This document shows positions 1 through 7,052 of a DNA stretch of 20,711 nucleotides, piece after piece; positions within the stretch are counted from its first letter, which is position 1; each line of letters opens with the position of its first letter. The notes under the pieces were generated by a model. That model did no database searches, was not told the DNA's origin, and was given only the letters and a program-made list of their open reading frames with translations. A program made the translations under genes and the position numbers. The stretch is from DASPXY01 sp038227745 (GTDB lineage: Bacteria; Planctomycetota; Planctomycetia; Gemmatales; Gemmataceae). The DNA is taken from positions 1-20,711 of the forward strand of contig JBBRPS010000064.1 of assembly GCA_038227745.1 (NCBI GenBank). Reading direction: 5' to 3'.

Positions 1-139
1 AATGTGGGGGGAATGAGATACTTCATAATAGTTGGCCATAACTCACAAGAGCCCATCCCGCGAAACTGAACCGCGGCTACACGAGTAGACACTACCACCC
101 GGACCGTGGATCAGAGGCACTCTCGCAGGAGGAACAACA

Positions 140-3100
140 ATGGCACCCAGGTGGTTCTCGTGTCTGGCGTTTCTCTCGCTGCTGGCCCTGCTGAGCACGG
201 CCGCCGCCCGCCAGGAGCAGGGCAAGGACAAGCCGGAAGAGGAGTTGTCCGAGGAGCCCCGCGGCTCGGTCTGGCCGGTGCCTAATGTCGGCGGCCACAG
301 CGGCTTCATCGGCCACATGGTCTTCGACCGTACGGGCGAGCGGCTGTACACCGCAGGCTACCCGGGCGACGTGCAGGAGTGGGACGTGGACACCGGCGAG
401 CGCCTGCGCGTCTGGCGGTTCCCCCACTACGCCGTGCGCGTTGCCCTTTCGGCGGACGGCAAGCAGCTGGCGGTCGGCTGCGTGAGTGACGGGCCCGATA
501 AGAGCGGCACGGCCCGGGCGCGCGTGTGGCTGATCGATCAGGCCACGGGGAAGGCACGCGTGGCCGACGTGGTCGAGGCGCGGAAGCAAACCAAGGAGTT
601 TCACGTGCAGCAGGTGGCCTTCTCCCCGAGCGGCGACCGCCTGGCCGTCAACGCGGTGACAGACGTCAAGATCCTTCCTCTCAAAGGGGGCGGCGCGCCC
701 ATCGAGCTGGCGAATGCCGGCTACCTGTTCAGCATGGCGTTCGACCCCTCCGGCACCCGGCTGTTGACCGCCCGGCACTCCGACGGGAAGGTCACTCCGC
801 AGGTCCGGATCTTCGACGTCGGTCCCCGCGGCGCCCAGAAGCCACCTTTGGCCTTCCCGGAGACCGGGCCCACCCCGATGGCCGCCTGGTCCCCCAAGGG
901 CAGCCGCATGGCCGGCATCACCGGCGGCACGTCCCCGAGCTTTCACGTCTGGACGCTCGGCGGCAAGCCCAAGGCGCCGGACTGGTCCCTGGATCGACAG
1001 GGGCTGCTCAAGCAGCTCGGGGATGAGGTAAAAAAAGGGACGAACAACTGGGTCCCGCTGGGCGTCGTTTTCCGCTCCGAGAAGGAGGTGCTGGCTTGCT
1101 GGGAACAGGCCGGCTGGGTGCGGATCGTTCTCTTCGACACGGCCCGCAAGCAGGCCAGGCTGCTGCCCGAAAAGATCTCGCGCCAGACCCTTCAGTACGG
1201 CGGCATGGCCCTTTCCCACAATGGCCGGCTGCTCGCGGTGACCGCCAACCCCAACTACCGGGTCGCCGTGTACGACCTGCAGCAGGGCAGGCGGCTGGAG
1301 TATCGCCACCCCGAGACACGTAAGCGGACCGACGTCTTCGGCTCGCCCGTCGGTCGGCCGGCCATTGTCGGCTGGACCCGGGACGGCAACGGCATCGTCT
1401 GGGGTTACCGCCCCCCCCCGGCGAAGAGAGAACAGCGGCAGGAGTTTCTGCAGGAGGGGTTGATCCTGACCACCCAGAAACGGCTCCCCAGGAAGGAGTG
1501 TATCGAGGCTGCCAGAGCCGCCTTGCCGAAAGGCTGGAAGGTGGCTTTCGACAAGTCCGGGCAGGCGATCCTCTTCCAAAAAGACAAAAAGATCCCGATT
1601 GCCCTCAGGCAGGTCCGCGCCGACCTGACGAGGTCGTTCAAGGACCGCTCCGGCAAGGTCTGGCTGCTGGTCGCGCACGGACAGGGCAGATACCTGGCCA
1701 AAGTGGACCCCAGCACCGGCCGGTTGGTCGCGCCGGTTGGCTTCCTCTTCCGCCCGGTCTACGACCTGGCGGTCTCGCCCGACGACCGCTACCTGCTCGT
1801 CGCCGGCGGCGAGCAGGCGTTGTGGATTTACGAGCTGGCGAAACCGGCGAGCGTCCTGCTGAATGTGCTGAGCCGCGGAAGGGACTGGATCGCCTGGGCG
1901 CGGTATCGCGGGTACTACGCGGGCACGCCCGGCGGCGAGCAGCTAATGGGCTGGAAGCTCATCACCAGCCAGAACGAGGTGCCCGCCTTCTACCCCGCCA
2001 GGGCCTTCCGCAAGCGGCTCTACCGCCCCGATGTGATCGGGCGACTGCTGGCCGAGGGCAGCGTCGAGGCGGCACTGAAAAAGACCAAGGTCAAGGCGGC
2101 CGCCACCAGCGTCGAGGAGTTGCTGCCGCCGCGCGTCCGCATCACGCTGCTGAAGCCGGACCCTGCGGACAAGCGGAAGGTCACCATTGAGGCCGTCGCG
2201 GAATCGTCTGTGGCCGGCCAGCCCATCCAGATGTTGCAGCTGCGGGTCGATGGCAAGCAACTCCCGGACAACCAGGGTACTAAGAACCTGGGGGAGGGCC
2301 GGAAAGCTGACAAGGTTACCTGGACCATCGAGCAATTGCCCCCGGGAAAGCTCGAGCTGAGGGTGATGGCCTTCTGCCCGGACGTCACGGGACGGTCGGC
2401 CGCTCGGGAATATGAGGTGCCGGAGGATCCCAAGAACCGTCCCGCCCTGCACCTCGTGTCGATCGGCCTCAACTACGACAACGACGCGGACCTGAAGCTC
2501 GACTGCCCGCGGAACGACGCGACGGCGATCGCCAAGGCGTTCCCCGAGGCTTGCGTCGGCCCGAAGAACCTTTTCGGCAAGGCTCCGGAGCCGCTGCTGC
2601 TGCTGGACAAGGAAGCGACGGCGCAGAAGGTGCTGGCGGCGCTGGACAAGGTGCGCAAGCGGGTCAAGCCACGCGACCTGCTGGTCCTCTTCTACGCCGG
2701 GCACGGCGACCGCAAGGAAGGGACGTTCTACCTCCTCACGCACGGGGCCAACCTGAACAACCTGAAGCAGACGGCCCTGTCGGGGGACGCCCTGCGCCAG
2801 AAGCTCGCCGACTTCCCCTGCCAGGTGCTGCTGCTGCTGGACGCCTGCCACTCCGGCCAGGCCGCCAAGACCCTGCGCGCGGCGACGAATGAAGCATCGC
2901 GGCAACTTGCCGACGAGGAGTGCGCGGTGACCTTGTTGGCGGCGGCCATGGGGCACGAGAGGGCCCTGGAGCGGAAGGGGGCCAAGAACGGCCTGTTCAC
3001 CGAGGCGCTGCTGCGGGCGCTGGGGCGGGTGAAGGAGGTGTCGTACAATCGGCGCGACGGGAAGCAGTACGTGCATCACCTAGCGACGGACGTCCTGGAT

Positions 3101-3211
3101 GACGTGCAGCACGAGAGCAAGGACCGGCAGCACCCCTTCCTGAGTCCGCCTTGGACCGTCGAGTCCTTCCCGGTCCGGCAGGTCGCCCAAGTCGATTCCG
3201 CCACCCGCTAG
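140..3211 (+). CDS. Exported WD40-like propeller / caspase-family (peptidase C14) protein
   Basis: 1023 aa. A Sec-type signal peptide (basic start, hydrophobic core about residues 5-22, A-A-A-R end) suggests export. Residues about 45-610 are irregular beta-propeller (WD40-like) strands. Next comes the segment with G-Y-Y-A, P-G-G-E-Q-L and G-W that usually links propeller and caspase domains in bacterial fusions, then a beta-sandwich-like stretch (about 665-755). The caspase fold starts near residue 770. The His/Cys dyad is visible: His855 in YAGHGD and Cys903 in DACHSG, so the peptidase should be active. Family members cut after Arg/Lys or Asp; the substrate here is unknown. The start is supported by AGGAGGA at 127-133, seven bases upstream. 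A weak -10 (CATAAT, 24-29) lies upstream without a clear -35. The next gene is convergent, so this one appears monocistronic. A run of nine C at 1411-1419 lies inside the propeller region. Confidence 0.92.
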   Translation: MAPRWFSCLAFLSLLALLSTAAARQEQGKDKPEEELSEEPRGSVWPVPNVGGHSGFIGHMVFDRTGERLYTAGYPGDVQEWDVDTGERLRVWRFPHYAVRVALSADGKQLAVGCVSDGPDKSGTARARVWLIDQATGKARVADVVEARKQTKEFHVQQVAFSPSGDRLAVNAVTDVKILPLKGGGAPIELANAGYLFSMAFDPSGTRLLTARHSDGKVTPQVRIFDVGPRGAQKPPLAFPETGPTPMAAWSPKGSRMAGITGGTSPSFHVWTLGGKPKAPDWSLDRQGLLKQLGDEVKKGTNNWVPLGVVFRSEKEVLACWEQAGWVRIVLFDTARKQARLLPEKISRQTLQYGGMALSHNGRLLAVTANPNYRVAVYDLQQGRRLEYRHPETRKRTDVFGSPVGRPAIVGWTRDGNGIVWGYRPPPAKREQRQEFLQEGLILTTQKRLPRKECIEAARAALPKGWKVAFDKSGQAILFQKDKKIPIALRQVRADLTRSFKDRSGKVWLLVAHGQGRYLAKVDPSTGRLVAPVGFLFRPVYDLAVSPDDRYLLVAGGEQALWIYELAKPASVLLNVLSRGRDWIAWARYRGYYAGTPGGEQLMGWKLITSQNEVPAFYPARAFRKRLYRPDVIGRLLAEGSVEAALKKTKVKAAATSVEELLPPRVRITLLKPDPADKRKVTIEAVAESSVAGQPIQMLQLRVDGKQLPDNQGTKNLGEGRKADKVTWTIEQLPPGKLELRVMAFCPDVTGRSAAREYEVPEDPKNRPALHLVSIGLNYDNDADLKLDCPRNDATAIAKAFPEACVGPKNLFGKAPEPLLLLDKEATAQKVLAALDKVRKRVKPRDLLVLFYAGHGDRKEGTFYLLTHGANLNNLKQTALSGDALRQKLADFPCQVLLLLDACHSGQAAKTLRAATNEASRQLADEECAVTLLAAAMGHERALERKGAKNGLFTEALLRALGRVKEVSYNRRDGKQYVHHLATDVLDDVQHESKDRQHPFLSPPWTVESFPVRQVAQVDSATR

Positions 3212-3241
3212 AGCGGTTCACAAAGGGATAGCGCACGCCCT

Positions 3242-3292
3242 GTAGGACGGCTCTCCCGAGCCGTCCGGGACGGCTCGGGAGAGCCGTCCTAC
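3242..3292. repeat. Nested 51-bp palindrome between convergent genes
   Basis: Two 25-bp arms (3242-3266 and 3268-3292) are perfect inverted repeats with one base between them. Each arm is itself a hairpin: 9-bp stems 3245-3253/3258-3266 and 3268-3276/3281-3289, with 4-base loops. The DNA or RNA can therefore form either one long stem or two short ones. It lies 30 bases after the caspase stop and 36 bases after the Uma2 stop, so it could serve as a bidirectional terminator, though no T-tract follows. It resembles dispersed palindromes of planctomycete genomes. Confidence 0.9.
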
Positions 3293-3328
3293 GTGACGAA
3301 CTTCCTTGCCGGAGTAATATCGACGAGC

Positions 3329-3880
3329 TCACTCGAAGAAGCGGCGAACGACGACCTGAAAACTCGGCAAAACGTCCGGGAATGTCAGCGTGCCGTCGCG
3401 CCCAACCTGTCGGGGTGGGACGTCGGCCTGGTAGACGTGGGCCGTCTCCGTCTGCGGGTCGAGAACGCAGAGCGTGCCGACTCCCGCCCTGAGGTACTCC
3501 GCGACCTTCGCCAGCACCTCGGACCAGCGGTCGCCCGGCGAGCGTACCTCGATTGCCAGGGTGGGGACGACCGCCAGATAACCGGGCGGCAGCGGCCCGC
3601 GCGGCACCCGCGTGTAGGGGTAGAAGGCGACGTCCGGGCCGCGCACCGTGTCCGGGTCGTGTTCGGTCACGACGCCGGAATCGTTGGCCACCAAATGTCC
3701 CAGGTCGTTCTCTTCGGCGAAATTCCCCAAGCTCCTGCCAACCTTGCCACAGATCTGACCGTGGCGGGGCGCGGGCAGGTTCATCGTCACGATTCTCCCA
3801 CGGACTAACTCCGTCGGCCTGCCGTTGTCCGGCAGCAACGCATACTCCTCGGCAGTCAGCAGGGCTTCAGCGATGGACAT
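3329..3880 (-). CDS. Uma2 family PD-(D/E)XK endonuclease-like protein
   Basis: 183 aa, the usual length for Uma2 (DUF820), a family that is expanded in cyanobacteria and planctomycetes. The N-terminus (T-A-E-E-Y, then L-P-D-N-G-R-x-T-E-L-V-R-G) is the family opening. The nuclease core shows GPDVAF (Asp83), A-I-E-V-R-S-P (Glu111) and the migrated lysine in E-V-L-A-K-V-A-E-Y-L (Lys125), then G-V-G-T-L-C-V-L-D-P. I chose the ATG at 3880 because GGGAGGGG lies about 9 bases upstream and the family N-terminus begins there, although the frame stays open to 4054. The biological role of Uma2 proteins is not settled; nuclease activity is inferred from the fold. It is convergent with the caspase gene and divergent from the matrixin gene. 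Nothing nearby indicates a toxin-antitoxin or restriction partner. Confidence 0.88.
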   Translation of the reverse strand: MSIAEALLTAEEYALLPDNGRPTELVRGRIVTMNLPAPRHGQICGKVGRSLGNFAEENDLGHLVANDSGVVTEHDPDTVRGPDVAFYPYTRVPRGPLPPGYLAVVPTLAIEVRSPGDRWSEVLAKVAEYLRAGVGTLCVLDPQTETAHVYQADVPPRQVGRDGTLTFPDVLPSFQVVVRRFFE

Positions 3881-4270
3881 GGGAACCGCCCCTCCCGTTG
3901 CGGTGCGACGACTGCAACATAACCCATTTCCGCCCGCGCTCGCAAGGCTCGTCTCCGGCCTGAGCCGCTCGACCCCTGGCACGTACCCCGGTCCCTCGAC
4001 GGCTGCCCGATTTTCCTTGACGCGCGGAATACCTCGGTGCGACCATTCACGCAATCCGGGGACCGGTCTCTACGATGCCCGCCCGGATCCCTCCGCGCTC
4101 AAGCCCGCGCGTTGCCAGTGCTGTAACATTTGCCGCGCGATGACGTATCAGCCGTGGAGGGAGAGAAACCCAGGGCCTACCGTCCGCGCCCGACGTGCCG
4201 CCCTGAACCGTCCCTCGCGAACCGTCGTCCGTCCCGCGTCCCCATCCTCGTGCCGCAAAGGAGTCTCCGC
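3881..4270. other. Intergenic region between divergent Uma2 and matrixin genes
   Basis: 390 bases without a convincing gene. The right part stays open in the matrixin frame from an ATG at 4130, but that segment is Arg/Pro-rich and looks like untranslated DNA read through. It contains a candidate Uma2 promoter on the minus strand and the matrixin ribosome binding site (AAAGGAG, 4257-4263). I could not pick out a good promoter for the matrixin gene. Confidence 0.7.
3916..3945 (-). promoter_or_regulatory. Candidate sigma70-like promoter for the Uma2 gene
   Basis: Minus strand: TTGCGA (3940-3945), 18-base spacer, TATGTT (3916-3921). The leader would be about 30 bases. Four of six bases match consensus in each box. 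Confidence 0.4.
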
Positions 4271-6898
4271 ATGTCGTCCTCGTGGTGGTATCGTCGCCAA
4301 CGTCAACCCGCCGTGCCGGGCCGGCGGGCCGCCCGCCCGGCGGTCGAAGCCCTCGAGCCGCGCTTCGTCCCCGCCCCCCTGATCCAGACCCAGCTACCGG
4401 GAGGCCCCCTCGGCGTCGAAGGCCTGGCGCTGGCCGCGGGCGCCCCGGTGAAGGTCTCCGTGTTCGTGGTGCAGCAGGACCAGCTCGACCACAAGAGCAA
4501 CCCGGCCATCCCCGTCGTGCCCGGTTTCGCGGGCCGCTTCGCGCGCATCCAGGACGCGGTGAACGAGATCAACAGCCTCGGCCTGGGGGTCGAACTCCTG
4601 CCGCCCCAGATGAGCGACACGCCCACCCCCACCCAGACCGGGCCCGCCATCGTCATCCAGGACCAAAGTTTTCCCCTCGCTGGCCACGAGAGCGACTTCG
4701 CCGACACGAACCCCCGCAAGCTCGGGCTGGGTAACTCGACCCTGGACCGAGTCCCCTACTACGCTGCGCCGTTCGCGCGGACCCTCGTCCCCCGGGAACA
4801 CAACGAGAACGGCGTGCGCGTCCAGATCAACTGGTACACCGGCACCGCCCAGGATACCACCGCGCTCGGCGCGGGGCGGGACTACGAGACCACGCTCACT
4901 CACGAACTGGGGCACGCCCTGGGCCTGCAGCACTATAACCGGCTGCCGATCCTGGACGCGAAATCGCCCATGAACACCACGGGACTGAACGGCCGGCCCT
5001 TCCGCCGTTACTACAGCCAGAACGACCTCGACGGCCTGCAGTACCTGTACTCCAGTTTTTACGTCACCGACACCCAGGGGGGCATCTTCTCGATCAACCC
5101 CCTGACCGGCGACACCGTGAACCGCGGCACCGCCCGCCCGGGCAACGCTCCGGTCGCGCTCTTCGATCTCGCCATGGACCCCGCCGGCCGGTTCTACGGC
5201 GTCGATGGGAACACCGGCAGCAGCAAGCTCTATGCGCTGACCCTCACTCCGGACGCCGACCCGGGGGACGGGCCTTACCGGACACACGTGGGCAGCGACA
5301 CGGGCATGCCCCTGATGAACGGCGTGAACCCGGTTTTCGTCAACGCCCTCGAGTTCAGCCCGCGCGGGACCCTGTTCGCGGCGGGCAACAACAAGATTTA
5401 CACGATCAATCCCGCCACCGGAGCGGCGACGCTCAAGGTCCAGCTCGACGCGAATTACCAGTCCGCAGGCGACATCGCCTTCGATGATCAGGACACGCTG
5501 TACCTCACGACCAGGGACGGCTCACTGTTCCGCATCGCCAACGCGGACACCTCCGCGTCTCCCATCACCATCCGCGCCACGAACGTGAACGACCTGCTGG
5601 GCCTCGTCAACGGGAACGACGGCTACTTCTACGGCTTCAGCAACAGCCAGCGAGCCGTCTACCGCATCGACCCGGATTCGGGCATGGCGAACAAGGTCGC
5701 CGACGCCCCGTCCCTGCAGGGCATCAACGGAGCGACGGCGTTCCGCCGGCCCCAGTTCGCCCCGCCTATCGCCGGCGGCGGCGTCCTCCCCGACTCCTCG
5801 ACCAGCATCGCGGCCTTCGACCCGGCCACGGGCACCTGGTACCAGCGCAACGAGAACAGCGCCGGCGCCCCCGACGCGGGGCGGTTCGCCTACGGCGGCG
5901 TGGGCTGGATGCCGGTGGTGGGCAGCTGGACGTTCGGCAGCAACAGCTCCGTTGGCGTGGTCGATCCGCAGACGGCCACCTGGTACCTGCGGAACGAGAA
6001 CAGTGCCGGCGCCCCTGATGTCACCGCGCCGTTCGCTTACGGGGCCAAGGGCTGGAGCCCCGTGGCGGGCGACTGGACGGCCAGCGGCCACAGCGGCGTC
6101 GGCATGTTCGACCCCGCCACCGCTACCTGGTATCTGCGCAGCAGCGCCGGTGCCGGCGTGCCCGACATCAAGCCGTTCCAGTTCGGTGCCCCGGGCTGGA
6201 TTCCGGTGGTGGGCGACTGGGACGGCAACGGCACCTACACCATCGGCGTCGTCGATCCGGCGACGATGACCTGGTACCTCAGGAACAGCAACACGCCCGG
6301 CGTCCCCGACGTCGCGCCGTTCCAGTACGGCGGCACCGGCTGGAAGCCGGTGGTGGGCGACTGGGACGGTAACGGCCGGACCAGCATCGCGGTGGTCGAT
6401 CCAAAAGGGAGCTGGTACATCCGCAACAACAACGGGGCCGGCGCTCCCGACATCGCGCCGTTCGCCTACGGGGCCGGCGGGTGGATCCCAGTGGGCGGGA
6501 AATGGCAGGCCCCCCCTACCCTGGACATGCCGGGCGAGGACGACGTTCCGGATGCCCCAGGCGCCGGCGGGTCGCGAGCTGTGGGCCATGCGGTCCCCAG
6601 CCCCCTCCCGACGGCTGCGGTCACCACCGCCGCGATCCCGCGCCTGGCCGCCGCTGTGGATCCGGTCGGCACGCTGGCTGACGCGACCCCGGGCGGGACG
6701 TCTGCCGGTGACAACCGGGTGGCAGAGGCCGCCGACTCCGCCCACCGCGACAGTTCCCCGGCCAAGGGAGCGAACGAGGCGGGTGGTCTGACCGAGGAGC
6801 GGGATACCGCCACGGCGGGCAACGACCTGATGTCGGACGCGCTCGGCGGCCGGCACTCGACCGACGCCCTTGATCGAGTATTCGCCGCCGGGGCATAA
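4271..6898 (+). CDS. Matrixin-type zinc metalloprotease with beta-propeller and FG-GAP-like repeats
   Basis: 875 aa from the ATG at 4271, which has AAAGGAG seven bases upstream; an in-frame ATG at 4130 has no such site. The basic N-terminus carries the planctomycete motif R-P-A-V-E-A-L-E-P-R-F-V-P-A at residues 22-35. No ordinary hydrophobic signal peptide is visible. The zinc motif HExxHxxGxxH is intact (His211, Glu212, His215, His221). It is followed by an S-P-M-N Met-turn and Y-S-Q-N-D-L-D-G-L-Q-Y-L-Y, typical of matrixins (M10). Residues about 260-500 form irregular propeller-like strands (I-x-P-x-T-G, L-Y-L-T-T-R-D-G). Residues about 507-746 are five tandem repeats. The last ~130 aa are Ala/Pro/Thr/acid-rich, ending A-L-D-R-V-F-A-A-G-A. 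Likely an exported protease with a large binding stalk; the substrate is unknown. Confidence 0.88.
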   Translation: MSSSWWYRRQRQPAVPGRRAARPAVEALEPRFVPAPLIQTQLPGGPLGVEGLALAAGAPVKVSVFVVQQDQLDHKSNPAIPVVPGFAGRFARIQDAVNEINSLGLGVELLPPQMSDTPTPTQTGPAIVIQDQSFPLAGHESDFADTNPRKLGLGNSTLDRVPYYAAPFARTLVPREHNENGVRVQINWYTGTAQDTTALGAGRDYETTLTHELGHALGLQHYNRLPILDAKSPMNTTGLNGRPFRRYYSQNDLDGLQYLYSSFYVTDTQGGIFSINPLTGDTVNRGTARPGNAPVALFDLAMDPAGRFYGVDGNTGSSKLYALTLTPDADPGDGPYRTHVGSDTGMPLMNGVNPVFVNALEFSPRGTLFAAGNNKIYTINPATGAATLKVQLDANYQSAGDIAFDDQDTLYLTTRDGSLFRIANADTSASPITIRATNVNDLLGLVNGNDGYFYGFSNSQRAVYRIDPDSGMANKVADAPSLQGINGATAFRRPQFAPPIAGGGVLPDSSTSIAAFDPATGTWYQRNENSAGAPDAGRFAYGGVGWMPVVGSWTFGSNSSVGVVDPQTATWYLRNENSAGAPDVTAPFAYGAKGWSPVAGDWTASGHSGVGMFDPATATWYLRSSAGAGVPDIKPFQFGAPGWIPVVGDWDGNGTYTIGVVDPATMTWYLRNSNTPGVPDVAPFQYGGTGWKPVVGDWDGNGRTSIAVVDPKGSWYIRNNNGAGAPDIAPFAYGAGGWIPVGGKWQAPPTLDMPGEDDVPDAPGAGGSRAVGHAVPSPLPTAAVTTAAIPRLAAAVDPVGTLADATPGGTSAGDNRVAEAADSAHRDSSPAKGANEAGGLTEERDTATAGNDLMSDALGGRHSTDALDRVFAAGA
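5791..6508 (+). repeat. Five tandem FG-GAP-like repeat units in the matrixin gene
   Basis: The unit is 47-49 codons. The T-W-Y or S-W-Y tryptophan codons start at 5837, 5981, 6128, 6272 and 6413, giving periods of 144, 147, 144 and 141 bases. The unit pattern is x-V-V-D-P-x-T-x-T-W-Y-L-R-N, G-x-P-D, P-F-x-Y-G, G-W-x-P-V-V-G-D-W-D-G-N-G. The D-W-D-G-N-G element resembles the calcium loops of FG-GAP/VCBS propeller blades. Units 3 and 4 keep the complete loop; units 1 and 2 have lost its acidic residues. Confidence 0.85.
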
Positions 6899-6935
6899 CG
6901 GGCACCTCTCCCTCTTGCCAGCGGGGCGGTAGAAT

Positions 6936-7032
6936 GGCCACGGACGAACGCAGAGGAACACGGCCGCGGACGACGGCGTCCGCGCGCCCCTTTCCCTGTC
7001 GGAGCTGTGTTCGTCTGTGTCGATCCGTGGCC
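6936..7032. repeat. Large imperfect inverted repeat upstream of the P450 gene
   Basis: The left arm 6936-6961 and right arm 7007-7032 match in 21 of 26 positions without gaps when one is reverse-complemented. Between them a perfect 8-bp stem (6965-6972/6977-6984, loop 6973-6976) forms an inner hairpin. The arms resemble the dispersed C-C-A-C-G-G-A type repeats of planctomycete genomes. It ends 20 bases before the P450 start codon and about 40 bases after the matrixin stop. Confidence 0.75.
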
Positions 7033-7052
7033 GTTCTGGACGAGGGCAGGGT

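Noticed and set aside
92..1678. Long minus-strand open frame opposite the caspase gene
   Set aside because: It is antisense to a gene with clear signal peptide, domains and ribosome binding site. Its product is Gly/Ala/Arg/Pro-rich with no domain, a usual mirror frame in GC-rich DNA.
140..3880. Caspase plus Uma2 nuclease as a defence module
   Set aside because: The two genes are convergent and separated by a palindrome, the caspase is exported, and both families are widely scattered in planctomycetes. Nothing supports a shared defence role.
4130..4270. N-terminal extension of the matrixin protein
   Set aside because: No ribosome binding site, Arg/Pro-rich composition, and it would push the LE-x-R-x-VP motif away from the N-terminus.
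5791..6508. CRISPR-like or satellite DNA array
   Set aside because: The periodicity of 141-147 bases is in frame inside a coding region and reflects protein repeats; there are no short identical repeats with unique spacers.
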